Shown here piece by piece: positions 43,195-51,589 of a stretch of 64,000 nt of DNA. The notes under the pieces are model-generated. The model was given only the letters and a program-made list of their open reading frames with translations. It searched no databases and had not been told where the DNA came from. The position numbers and the translations under genes were made by a program. This DNA is from UBA11475 sp902486425 (lineage in GTDB: Bacteria > Bacillota > Clostridia > Christensenellales > Borkfalkiaceae), in assembly GCA_902486425.1 (NCBI GenBank), contig CABTOK010000007.1, positions 248,001 through 312,000 on the forward strand, written 5' to 3'. Each line of letters starts with the position of its first letter. Within the stretch, counting starts at the first letter, position 1.

Positions 43195-44814
43195 TCAGTA
43201 CATTCCGCCGTTCATCTGGGGTTCGTTGTGAGCGGGTTCGGGAATATCTGCGACTATGCTTTCGGTAGTCAAAAGTACCGACGCAACAGAAGCCGCGTTT
43301 TCGAGAGCCGAACGGGTAACCTTAGTCGGATCGATGATGCCGGCTTCGACCATATCGACGTATTCGTCGGTAAGGGCGTTGAAACCGTAATTCTTCTTGT
43401 TCGCTTTAAGAACTTCGTGAAGAATTATCGCGCCGTCGAGACCTGCGTTTTCGGCAATCTGTCTGATAGGAGCTTCCAAAGCTTTTAAAACGATGAGAGC
43501 GCCTGTCTTTTCGTCGCCGGTAAGGGTTTCTGCGTACTTTTTGAGTTCCGGGATGCAGGTGATAAGGGCTATTCCGCCGCCGGGAACTATGCCTTCCTGT
43601 ACTGCAGCTCTCGTCGCATTGAGCGCATCTTCGATACGGAGCTTCTTTTCTTTCATTTCGATTTCGGTAGCCGCGCCTACGTTGATAACGGCTACGCCGC
43701 CGGCAAGTTTTGCAAGACGTTCCTGAAGCTTTTCTTTGTCGTAATCGGAAGTGGTGACCTTGATCTGTTCTTTGATTGCGGCCTTTCTCGCTTCGATAGC
43801 CGCGGGATCGCCGGCGCCGCCTACGATAGTGGTATTGTCCTTGTCGACTTTAACGGAAGAACATCTGCCGAGCATGTCGGGGGTAACGTCCTTGAATTCG
43901 ATTCCGAGATCTTTGGAAACGACCTGACCGCCGGTTAAAACCGCTATATCTTCGAGCATTGCTTTACGTCTGTCGCCGAATCCGGGAGCTTTGACGGCAA
44001 CGCAGTTGAATACGCCTTTCAATTTATTGACTACGAGAGCCGCGAGAGCGTCGCCTTCAACGTCTTCGGCAATAATCAAAAGTCTCTGACCTTGCTGGGC
44101 GAGGGGTTCGATAACGGGTAAAATTTCCTGTATGGACGAAATCTTTCTGTCGGTGATAAGAATGGCCGGGTTATCGAGAACCGCTTCCATTTTATCGGTG
44201 TTCGTAACCATATATGCTGAAGCGTAACCTCTGTCAAACTGCATGCCTTCGACCGAAGTAAGTTCGGTTTTCATCGTCTTGCTTTCTTCGATTGTGATAA
44301 CGCCGTCTTTACCGACCTTTTCCATAGCGTCCGAAATAAGTTCGCCTACGGCTTCGTCGCCGGCAGAGATAGAAGCAACCTGCGCTATCGAAGTTTTATT
44401 TGTAACGGGGGTGGATATGTCGTGAAGTTTATCGGTAACGACTTTTACGGCGTTCATAATGCCTTTTTTAACGATAATCGGGTTTGCTCCGGCAGCAACG
44501 TTTTTGAGACCTTCTTTAACGATTGCCTGCGCGAGAACGAGAGCGGTGGTTGTGCCGTCGCCCGCAACGTCGTTGGTTTTGGTCGAAACTTCTTTGACCA
44601 TAGCCGCGCCGAGATTTTCAAACGGATCTTCGAGTTCGATTTCTTTGGCGATGGTAACGCCGTCGTTGGTTACGAGAGGAGCCCCGAATTTTTTATCGAG
44701 AACTACGTTTCTGCCTTTTGGACCTAATGTGATTTTAACGGTGTTTGCAAGGGTATCTACGCCCTTTTCGAGAGCGGCTCTTGCTTCTTCGCCGTGTTTT
44801 AACTGTTTAGCCAT
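43195..44814 (-). CDS. groL: Chaperonin GroEL
   Basis: 539 residues. Hallmarks: TLGPKGRNVVLDKKFG near the start, GDGTTTALVLAQAI (ATP site), and a Gly/Met end NGGMY. Forms the 14-mer folding chamber capped by GroES. 64 bp after groES in one CIRCE-controlled operon. Confidence 0.98.
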   Translation of the reverse strand: MAKQLKHGEEARAALEKGVDTLANTVKITLGPKGRNVVLDKKFGAPLVTNDGVTIAKEIELEDPFENLGAAMVKEVSTKTNDVAGDGTTTALVLAQAIVKEGLKNVAAGANPIIVKKGIMNAVKVVTDKLHDISTPVTNKTSIAQVASISAGDEAVGELISDAMEKVGKDGVITIEESKTMKTELTSVEGMQFDRGYASAYMVTNTDKMEAVLDNPAILITDRKISSIQEILPVIEPLAQQGQRLLIIAEDVEGDALAALVVNKLKGVFNCVAVKAPGFGDRRKAMLEDIAVLTGGQVVSKDLGIEFKDVTPDMLGRCSSVKVDKDNTTIVGGAGDPAAIEARKAAIKEQIKVTTSDYDKEKLQERLAKLAGGVAVINVGAATEIEMKEKKLRIEDALNATRAAVQEGIVPGGGIALITCIPELKKYAETLTGDEKTGALIVLKALEAPIRQIAENAGLDGAIILHEVLKANKKNYGFNALTDEYVDMVEAGIIDPTKVTRSALENAASVASVLLTTESIVADIPEPAHNEPQMNGGMY

Positions 44815-44878
44815 GATAAAATCCTCCTTAATGGTTATTTTTAGTCCGCTTTTAAGCTAAAAAGCGGAAAAGATAGAA

Positions 44879-45163
44879 TTATTCGACGATGGCAAGAATG
44901 TCGGATTGTCTGATAATAGTAACTTCTTTGCCGTCGAGTTTGAAATCCGAACCGGCATATTTGGAATAGAGAACGGTCTGACCGACTTTAACCTGCATAA
45001 CGATTTCTTTACCGTCGATTACGCCGCCGGGGCCTACCGCGATTACCTTAGCGAGTTGCTGCTTTTCCTGAGAAGCGGACGGAAGTATGAATCCGCTTTT
45101 CGTCGTTTCTTCCGATTCTGCGGGTTCAACTACCACTTTATCGAATAACGGAACTATTTTCAT
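44879..45163 (-). CDS. groS: Co-chaperonin GroES
   Basis: 94 residues. GroES signature PLFDKVVVEP at the start, mobile loop around TTKSGFILP, and VLYSKYAGSDFKLDGKEV. Caps GroEL. First gene of the groESL operon behind CIRCE. Confidence 0.98.
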   Translation of the reverse strand: MKIVPLFDKVVVEPAESEETTKSGFILPSASQEKQQLAKVIAVGPGGVIDGKEIVMQVKVGQTVLYSKYAGSDFKLDGKEVTIIRQSDILAIVE

Positions 45164-45182
45164 AATAATTGCCTCCTTGATT

Positions 45183-45209
45183 TTAGCACTCTTTTGTATA
45201 GAGTGCTAA
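45183..45209. promoter_or_regulatory. CIRCE element
   Basis: TTAGCACTC, 9 nt, GAGTGCTAA: the exact consensus operator of the heat-shock repressor HrcA, between the promoter and groES. Confidence 0.97.
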
Positions 45210-45221
45210 CAACTATCTTTA

Positions 45222-45249
45222 ATTATATCCGACTTGAATAAAAAGTCAA
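45222..45249 (-). promoter_or_regulatory. groESL promoter
   Basis: Minus strand TTGACT, 16 nt, TATAAT, directly upstream of CIRCE. The rest of the divergent gap to 45374 is AT-rich with nothing recognised. Confidence 0.82.
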
Positions 45250-45374
45250 CTGTTTTTTTAAAATTTTTCAAATTATTTCCATACGCCTGGATTTTTTATC
45301 GCAGCGCACATAAATATATATTGCGAAAATAATTAAAAAATGTAGCGAAAATAAAGAAAAAATTTCGAAAATCG

Positions 45375-45403
45375 TTGAAAAAGCAAATGCGTTATGGTAT
45401 AAT
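45375..45403 (+). promoter_or_regulatory. Sigma-A promoter of the deaminase gene
   Basis: TTGAAA, 17 nt, TATAAT; the leader is about 115 nt, with nothing recognised in it. Confidence 0.75.
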
Positions 45404-45526
45404 ATCACTCGTAAAAAGTTTCAATCAAATCAAATAATTAAACTATAAAACTATATGTAAGTATAGAATATAATGATAAAAAATTAAAACCGGTAAAGTT
45501 GTCGTAATTTACCTTAGGAGATCTGT

Positions 45527-45988
45527 ATGGATAAATGGGATAAAAGATTTATGGAAATGGCTGAACTCGTATCTACCTGGTCGAGTTGCTTTCAGGAAAA
45601 CAGACATATAGGAGCTGTTATAGTAAAGGACAAAAGAATTTTAACCACCGGTTACAACGGCGCGCCCGCAGGAATCGAAAGCTGCAAAGACAGGGGAGTG
45701 TGTTTACGACGCGAAATGAATATTCCGTCCGGCACCCGTCAGGAAGTATGTTACGCGGTTCATGCGGAGCAGAACGCCATTTGTCAGGCGGCGAAGCTCG
45801 GCATTTCGGTTGAGGGAGCAACGCTCTATTGTACCCATCAGCCGTGCGTTATCTGCGCGAGAATTATAATAAATTCGGGTATTAAAAGGGTTATATATAA
45901 GTACGGATATCCGGATGAATTTTCGTTAAGGCTTTTTAGGGAAGCGGGAATGGAGCTTATAAAATACGAAGATGCGGATAAAGAATAA
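45527..45988 (+). CDS. dCMP deaminase family protein
   Basis: 153 residues. Zinc cytidine-deaminase motifs HAEQNAI (His and catalytic Glu) and PCVICAR, preceded by the nucleotide-binding GYNGAPAG. Resembles ComEB/dCMP deaminase, which makes dUMP for thymidylate synthesis. Its cysteines at CKDRGVC add a structural zinc site. SD TAGGAG. Terminator at 46093-46123. Confidence 0.92.
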   Translation: MDKWDKRFMEMAELVSTWSSCFQENRHIGAVIVKDKRILTTGYNGAPAGIESCKDRGVCLRREMNIPSGTRQEVCYAVHAEQNAICQAAKLGISVEGATLYCTHQPCVICARIIINSGIKRVIYKYGYPDEFSLRLFREAGMELIKYEDADKE

Positions 45989-46092
45989 TATAAAAATCTT
46001 TATTTGAAAATGCCGTTTTTTACCCGAAAATAATTATCGGGACTTTAAAGTAAAAGAGATTACTATTTTCTTTTATGTGTATTTTTATAATT

Positions 46093-46123
46093 AAAAAAGA
46101 GAAGTGTTTTGCTTCTCTTTTTT
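46093..46123. terminator. Intrinsic terminator after the deaminase gene
   Basis: Stem AAAAAAGAGAAG/CTTCTCTTTTTT with a 7-nt loop. Confidence 0.88.
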
Positions 46124-46278
46124 AGTGTCTTTATGCCTGATATAATCGCTTGTTACGGGTATAAAGAATTGCGGTTCGGATCGAAAATTCGTGCGTTTTT
46201 CAAAAAAACAAGCAAAATCGAAAACAAAGCGATTTTATTGCATCCCGTAAAAATGCGAGGTAATATTTTATTGTAAAA

Positions 46279-47265
46279 TCAGAAGGCAAAATTTTTAAGA
46301 GACTTGTTTATAAGCGATAAATTTTTATCGTCGTGTTCGATTTCTCTTACATAGTCGGTAACGATTTTTTTATGTAGCGGTGAAGAAAAATTTTTATAAA
46401 CTTCTTCCGAAAACCCGCTCGCCGTCATGAAGTAAATAAAGCTTGATAAAATGTATTTTACTTCGGACAAAACGTCTTCGTAAACGGCGGCTTTGAGTAT
46501 TCCGTCGAATACGAATGCGTATAAAAGATTGTTTATTCCGGTAAATTCGTCAAATGAAAATTTTTTGTTTTTAAGAGCCGCTTTTGCTACGGCAGGGAGA
46601 AAGCTTCTCGTGCAGTCGCACTTAGTTAGAACGGAATAAATTTTTAAGGCGTTCTTTTCGGTGAGAACGTTGTAGAATTTACTCATGCGGACAAATTTTG
46701 CGGTATCGGGCAAAGAGTAGTTTTCTTTTTTTATGTTAAGGTCGAGTTTTAATCCGTAAAGATATATAAACGAAAGCTTGCTTTTTATATCATAATCTTC
46801 GGATTTTATTACCTCAAGCATTTCGTTCCGAGCGGTTTCGGCATAAACAAAAAGGTTATAGTCGATGTCGTTGGGCTCGACAGGGAATACTTCCGGTTTT
46901 ACCGTGACTGCGGGTAAGTCGCTGAAATTAAGTACGAGTTTTGCCGTTTCGGGACAGGAGAGTGAAAAATAGACTTCTCTCACCGCGCCGTAATCGTAAA
47001 AATATCTCGGATGGTATTTGCATACGGAATTAAGATTTTCCTGTCCGTTTTCGGCTATATATTCGCAAAGACCGTTTTTTTGTAAAAGCGGACAGCGACC
47101 GTTTACGTTTTTGAAGCAATTTTTGCGGATAAACTTTTTGTACCTCGGATTAGCCGAAACAAATTCGTCCGAAAGCGCTATATTCCAGCCGGCGCAGCAT
47201 GTGTCCGGGCAATCGCCCGCAAGACAATTAAAATTTTCATAAAAGTTAAGATAACGTTTTGTCAT
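46279..47265 (-). CDS. FliB-like lysine-N-methylase, predicted leaderless
   Basis: 328 residues. Cysteine pattern at the N-terminus (Cys14, Cys19, Cys23, Cys24: FNCLAGDCPDTCCAGW), then CPLLQKNGLCEYI and LNSVCKYHPRYF, match the FliB family, named for methylation of flagellin lysines in Salmonella and likely holding an iron-sulfur cluster. There is no flagellar gene in the window, and FliB relatives occur in non-flagellated bacteria, so the target is open. The start ATG falls 7 nt after the -10 box, with no ribosome site, and an earlier start is not available. Confidence 0.85.
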   Translation of the reverse strand: MTKRYLNFYENFNCLAGDCPDTCCAGWNIALSDEFVSANPRYKKFIRKNCFKNVNGRCPLLQKNGLCEYIAENGQENLNSVCKYHPRYFYDYGAVREVYFSLSCPETAKLVLNFSDLPAVTVKPEVFPVEPNDIDYNLFVYAETARNEMLEVIKSEDYDIKSKLSFIYLYGLKLDLNIKKENYSLPDTAKFVRMSKFYNVLTEKNALKIYSVLTKCDCTRSFLPAVAKAALKNKKFSFDEFTGINNLLYAFVFDGILKAAVYEDVLSEVKYILSSFIYFMTASGFSEEVYKNFSSPLHKKIVTDYVREIEHDDKNLSLINKSLKNFAF

Positions 47266-47271
47266 ACGAAA

Positions 47272-47300
47272 ATTATAATATATTTATGAAATTTTTTCAA
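47272..47300 (-). promoter_or_regulatory. Promoter placing +1 at the FliB start codon
   Basis: Minus strand TTGAAA, 17 nt, TATAAT. Its end is 7 nt before the A of the start codon, so transcription would begin at or next to the ATG. Confidence 0.7.
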
Positions 47301-47465
47301 CGTTAAAATTATAAAAAATCGGTAAGAACGTTATAATTCGCATTATTTTAATCAAAAACATATAATGATAAGCTGTTTTTTTGCATCATAAATCGATTTT
47401 AACGGGCAATTACACGGATTTTTGGGACGGATATTCGGCATCGTGGCAAAATAACGCAAAAAATA

Positions 47466-47494
47466 TTGAATTTGTTTTTTTTGCGTGTTATACT
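47466..47494 (+). promoter_or_regulatory. Sigma-A promoter of the G1P dehydrogenase operon
   Basis: TTGAAT, 17 nt, TATACT, 32 nt before the start codon. Confidence 0.7.
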
Positions 47495-47526
47495 GAAAAT
47501 ATACAAAAAATCAACGGAGAAATATT

Positions 47527-48810
47527 ATGACTGATTTTAAAAAACTTATCGACGGCTTCAAAAACTGCGAATGCGGTCAGGATCACGAATGCGATATAAA
47601 AGACATCCGTATCGGCAGCGGTCTCGTTCACGAAACGGGTAAAATTCTTGCGGAGAATAATTTCCCGAAAAAACTTCTTTTCGTTGCGGATAAAAATACG
47701 CTTAAAGCGGCTGACGGAATAGTGGATTCGCTTAAAGGCTACGATCTGACTTTTAAAATTTACGACAATATAAGAGTTGCTACGATGGACGATGTAAAAT
47801 CCGTCGAAAAGCTTTTGGACGAAGGAATAGAAGGCGTTATCGCCGTAGGTACGGGATCCGTTCACGATCCCTGCCGTCTCGCGTGCGCCAACAAGAATAA
47901 GCCGCTCTGTCTTTTCGCGACCGCTCCGTCTATGGACGGGTTCGCTTCTTACAGCGCACCTATAGTAGACGGATGCTTTAAAATAACTTATCCCGCAAAA
48001 TGTCCCGAAGTAATAATAGGCGATACCAAAATTCTCGCGGCGGCTCCCGCCGAACTCAAAAGCGCGGGCTTCGGCGACATGGTATCCAAGTATATCGCTA
48101 TTATCGACTGGAAGGTTTCGGCTCTTTTAACCGGAGAAAGTTATTGCGAAAAGGTTTGCAATCTTACCCGTTATGCGGTAGACAATATCATGAAAATGGC
48201 CGATAAAGTAACTGCCGACGACGAAGAAACGGCGGGGATGATTTTCGAATCGCTTCTTTTAACCGGCATTGCGATGAGTTTTACCAAAACTTCGCGCCCC
48301 GGCAGCGGCACCGAACATATTCAGGCTCATTACTGGGAATGTAAAGAACTTTTAAAAAATCTCGTTCCCGATTTTCACGGAACGGACGTAGGCGTTTCAA
48401 CTCTCATAATTCTTAAATACTATAAAGAACTTGCGAAATTCGAACAGGTAAAAGCTAAAAAAGAAGTAAACGACTGGATCAAAATTTACGAAGTTTACGG
48501 TGAACTCGCTCCCGACGTCAGAAAGCTCAATACTCCCGACACTATAACCGATCCGATAAATCCCGAAGATATCGAAAAGAACTGGGGGAAGATAAGAGAA
48601 ATAGTAGCTTCCGTTCCGTCGTACGAAGAATGTTTCGAAGCGATGAAAAAGGCAGGCTGCGCCATTACTTATAAAGATATAGGCAAAAAGAAAGAATTCG
48701 TGGAAGAAGGGTTTAAGTATCATCCGTATATGAGAAGAAGACTTTCGCTTAAGAGAGTTTCTCATATGCTCGATATGGATTTAGTAAAAGATTATAAACC
48801 CGTAGACTAA
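47527..48810 (+). CDS. araM: sn-Glycerol-1-phosphate dehydrogenase (AraM/EgsA type)
   Basis: 427 residues. Iron-containing alcohol-dehydrogenase-like fold: NAD site AVGTGSVHDPCR, the region FATAPSMDGFAS specific to G1P dehydrogenases, and metal ligands in AGFGDMVSK and GTEHIQAHYWE. It reduces dihydroxyacetone phosphate to sn-glycerol 1-phosphate, the stereoisomer used in archaeal lipids; in B. subtilis AraM makes heptaprenylglyceryl phosphate precursors. Followed 53 bp later by nagA in the same direction. Confidence 0.92.
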   Translation: MTDFKKLIDGFKNCECGQDHECDIKDIRIGSGLVHETGKILAENNFPKKLLFVADKNTLKAADGIVDSLKGYDLTFKIYDNIRVATMDDVKSVEKLLDEGIEGVIAVGTGSVHDPCRLACANKNKPLCLFATAPSMDGFASYSAPIVDGCFKITYPAKCPEVIIGDTKILAAAPAELKSAGFGDMVSKYIAIIDWKVSALLTGESYCEKVCNLTRYAVDNIMKMADKVTADDEETAGMIFESLLLTGIAMSFTKTSRPGSGTEHIQAHYWECKELLKNLVPDFHGTDVGVSTLIILKYYKELAKFEQVKAKKEVNDWIKIYEVYGELAPDVRKLNTPDTITDPINPEDIEKNWGKIREIVASVPSYEECFEAMKKAGCAITYKDIGKKKEFVEEGFKYHPYMRRRLSLKRVSHMLDMDLVKDYKPVD

Positions 48811-48863
48811 GCAGCAAGCGTACGGCAAAAATTAAAATAAGATAAATAAACAAGGGGACAATC

Positions 48864-50024
48864 ATGAAAGGCTTTACAAATTCGCTCGTATATTTAAACG
48901 GCGGTTTTTATAAAAAAGCGGTCGGAATCGAAAACGGCAGAATCGCATACATAGGCGACGATTATTCAGTGATAACAGAAAATCTCGACAATTCGGGTTG
49001 CGAGTCGTATCTTGTTCCCGGTTTTATAGACGAACATATCCACGGAGCCGGCGGTTCGGACGCCATGGACGGCAACGAAAAAGCTCTTAAAACGATTTCC
49101 GACACTCTCGTAAAAGAGGGAACGACTTCGTTTTTGTTTACGACGATGACCGCTTCGCCCGAAAAGACGAAAGCGGCTCTTGCCGCTGTGGACGGTTTTA
49201 TCGGGAAATATAACAAGCAGGAAGAAAACAGAACGGTTACCGGAGCAAGACCTTTAGGGGTGCATCTCGAAGGACCTTTCGTAAATCCCGTAAAATGCGG
49301 CGCGCAGCCCGAAGAATTTATTCTCGAACCGAAAATATGCTATCTTAAAGATTTTTTGTTTAGAGACGGACTTGTGAAAATGATAACCGTCGCTCCCGAA
49401 CTTGCGGACGACGGATTTATACAGTATCTTAAAGATAAAGGAATTACCGTATCGGCGGGGCATACGAACGCTACTTACGAAGAGTTTTCGGCTTCCGTAA
49501 AGGAAGGCGTTACATGTACCACGCATACATATAACGCTATGAGAGCTTTTACTCACAGGGAAACCGGCGTTATCGGCGGGGCGTTTTTAACAGACGTTTA
49601 CAATGAACTTATCGCCGACGGAATACATGTTTCGTATCCCGCGATAAAGGTATTGTTCGGCATGAAAAGCGATAAAGTAATTCTTATAACCGACGCTATG
49701 AGAGCGAAGGGACTTTCGGACGGAGAATCGGAGCTCGGCGGACAAAAAGTTTTCGTAAAAAACGGCGAAGCGAGACTATCGGACGGAACTTTGGCGGGCA
49801 GCGTTTTAAAAATGAACGTCGCGATAAAAAATCTCGTATTAAAAGCGGGCGTTCCGCTTGAAACGGTTATAAAAAGCGCGACCGAAAATCCTGCGAAGAA
49901 TCTTAAAATATTCGAAAAGACCGGATCGATCGAGATCGGGAAGAATGCCGATTTAACTTTATTAAGCAAAAATTTCGACGTTTTGTCCGTCATGACAGGC
50001 GGGAAAACCGTATATAAAGCGTAA
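48864..50024 (+). CDS. nagA: N-acetylglucosamine-6-phosphate deacetylase
   Basis: 386 residues. Amidohydrolase with metal motif FIDEHIHGAGG, GVHLEGPFVNP, TCTTHTYNAMRAF and the catalytic Asp in ILITDAMRAKG. Removes acetate from GlcNAc-6-phosphate, the first step of amino-sugar recycling from peptidoglycan. No nagB is adjacent. SD AGGGGA. Cytoplasmic. Confidence 0.95.
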   Translation: MKGFTNSLVYLNGGFYKKAVGIENGRIAYIGDDYSVITENLDNSGCESYLVPGFIDEHIHGAGGSDAMDGNEKALKTISDTLVKEGTTSFLFTTMTASPEKTKAALAAVDGFIGKYNKQEENRTVTGARPLGVHLEGPFVNPVKCGAQPEEFILEPKICYLKDFLFRDGLVKMITVAPELADDGFIQYLKDKGITVSAGHTNATYEEFSASVKEGVTCTTHTYNAMRAFTHRETGVIGGAFLTDVYNELIADGIHVSYPAIKVLFGMKSDKVILITDAMRAKGLSDGESELGGQKVFVKNGEARLSDGTLAGSVLKMNVAIKNLVLKAGVPLETVIKSATENPAKNLKIFEKTGSIEIGKNADLTLLSKNFDVLSVMTGGKTVYKA

Positions 50025-50080
50025 AAAATAAAAAAACATCTGTTTTTATTATTTTTTTACGATAATTTATGTAAAAAATC

Positions 50081-50109
50081 TTGAAAAAAAGCGTATATTA
50101 TGTTATTAT
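50081..50109 (+). promoter_or_regulatory. Promoter of the CNNM-gene leader
   Basis: TTGAAA, 17 nt, TATTAT; the leader to the next large gene is about 208 nt. Confidence 0.65.
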
Positions 50110-50150
50110 TATATTAACGTGTAAAGCGTAATAAATTTTAAGGAACATCA

Positions 50151-50282
50151 ATGGACGCTCATCCGGACAGTATATCCAACGAACAACATAGGTTGCCTAC
50201 GCTTATATTCGGCGCAGGCAGCCTTTATTTTATAAAAAAACATAACCATGTCGTTAAAACCGAACGCTTCATGCGGCTCTGA
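50151..50282 (+). CDS. Small ORF of 43 codons in the CNNM-gene leader
   Basis: Starts at an ATG 6 nt after AAGGA, ends 41 nt before the CNNM-type gene. The product begins MDAHPDSISNEQHRLP, has a short hydrophobic middle (TLIFGAGSLYFI) and a basic end. No family recognised. A hairpin followed by a T-rich stretch lies inside its 5' half, so this could be a leader peptide, or chance within a regulatory RNA. Confidence 0.4.
   Translation: MDAHPDSISNEQHRLPTLIFGAGSLYFIKKHNHVVKTERFMRL
50191..50232 (+). terminator. Possible attenuator hairpin in the CNNM-gene leader
   Basis: Stem GGTTGCCT/AGGCAGCC extended by CGC/GCG across one mismatch, followed by TTTATTTTAT. It would end a transcript of about 115 nt from the promoter at 50081-50109, either as an attenuator of the downstream gene or as the end of a small RNA. 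Confidence 0.45.
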
Positions 50283-50323
50283 GTAAGTAAAAAAATAAAA
50301 ATAAAAAATATTCGGAGTAAAAA

Positions 50324-51589
50324 ATGAACGTACAGGTTTATATAATCGTAATTATAGTGTGCATATTGTTTTCGGCGTATTTTTCGGCGACCGAAACGGC
50401 ATTTATGTCATACTCGCATATCAAAATGAAAACTCTTGCCGACGACGGCAACAAGAAGGCGAAAAGGGTACTTGCGTTATCGGATAAATTCGACAATATT
50501 CTTTCGACTATCCTTATAGGAAACAATATCGTCAACATTCTGGCGACTTCTTTTTCGACTTTGCTTTTTATACACTGGCTGGGTAACTCTAACGGTCCCA
50601 CTGTTTCGACGGTCGTTATGACGATAACGGTGCTTATATTCGGCGAAATAACACCTAAAAGTATCGCTAAAGAAAGACCTGAATCCTTCGCTATGTTCAC
50701 TGCTCCGATTATCGGGTTTTTATCTCTTATATTCTTCCCGCTTAATTGGTTTTTCGGACTTTTCAAAAAACTTTTCAGAAAGATTTTCAAAAAGAAAGAA
50801 GAAGAAACCGGTACTACCGAAGACGAACTTATAACGTTTGTCGAAGAGGCAGAAGAAGACGGCAAGATAGGTGAGGACGAAAGCGAACTTATAAGAAGCG
50901 CGATCGAATTCGACGATATCGAAGCAATCGAAATTTTCACGCCGAGAGTGGACGTGGCTGCGATACCCGATAACAGTACCGAAGACGAAATTTCCAAAGT
51001 CTTTTCCGAAACGGGATACTCGAGACTTCCCGTATATAAAGGAACGATAGACAATATCATAGGCATTTTGCATCTTAAGGACTTTTATTCGAGAGTTTAC
51101 AAAAAGGGCAAAAACTTCAAATCGGTTATGAAGCAGCCCGTTTTCGTCATGCCTTCGATTAAGGTCAGCGACCTTCTGGAATTGTTTCAGAAGTCGAAGT
51201 CTCATATAGCTATAATAAGCGACGAATTCGGCGGGACGGAAGGTATAGTCACAATGGAAGATATTCTCGAAGAGCTTGTCGGAGAAATTTGGGACGAACA
51301 CGACGACGTGGTCGAAGATATAAGCGAAAAAGACGGCGTGGTGACGGCTCTCGGAACGGCTTCGATAGAAGACGTGTACGATAAGTTCGGAATAGAACTT
51401 AAAGACGATGAAGTCGAATCTTCGATGGTCGGCGGATTTATAATAGATAAACTCGGTAAAATTCCGAACGAAGGAGATAAATTCACTTTCGATAACGTCG
51501 AAGTCACGGTGACGAAAACCGAATACAGAAGAATAATCGAAGCGGAATTCAGACTGCTGACTCTGCCCGACGAAGAACAGGAAAAATGA
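50324..51589 (+). CDS. HlyC/CorC (CNNM) family transporter with CBS domains
   Basis: 421 residues. N-terminal DUF21/CNNM domain with four membrane segments (about 5-150, containing SATETAFMSYSH and EITPKSIAKERPE), then two CBS domains (about 205-330, with IFTPRVDV and TGYSRLPVYKG) and a C-terminal CorC_HlyC domain. Family members export magnesium or cobalt. SD CGGAG. Its stop overlaps the exonuclease start as ATGA. Confidence 0.94.
   Translation: MNVQVYIIVIIVCILFSAYFSATETAFMSYSHIKMKTLADDGNKKAKRVLALSDKFDNILSTILIGNNIVNILATSFSTLLFIHWLGNSNGPTVSTVVMTITVLIFGEITPKSIAKERPESFAMFTAPIIGFLSLIFFPLNWFFGLFKKLFRKIFKKKEEETGTTEDELITFVEEAEEDGKIGEDESELIRSAIEFDDIEAIEIFTPRVDVAAIPDNSTEDEISKVFSETGYSRLPVYKGTIDNIIGILHLKDFYSRVYKKGKNFKSVMKQPVFVMPSIKVSDLLELFQKSKSHIAIISDEFGGTEGIVTMEDILEELVGEIWDEHDDVVEDISEKDGVVTALGTASIEDVYDKFGIELKDDEVESSMVGGFIIDKLGKIPNEGDKFTFDNVEVTVTKTEYRRIIEAEFRLLTLPDEEQEK

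Noticed and set aside
50338..51066. 242-codon antisense open frame over the CNNM gene, and similar ones at 53453-54145, 4303-5007 and 44459-44860
   Set aside because: They mirror real genes in another frame; codon bias (many GAA, TCG, AAA) leaves few antisense stops. No ribosome sites or family motifs.
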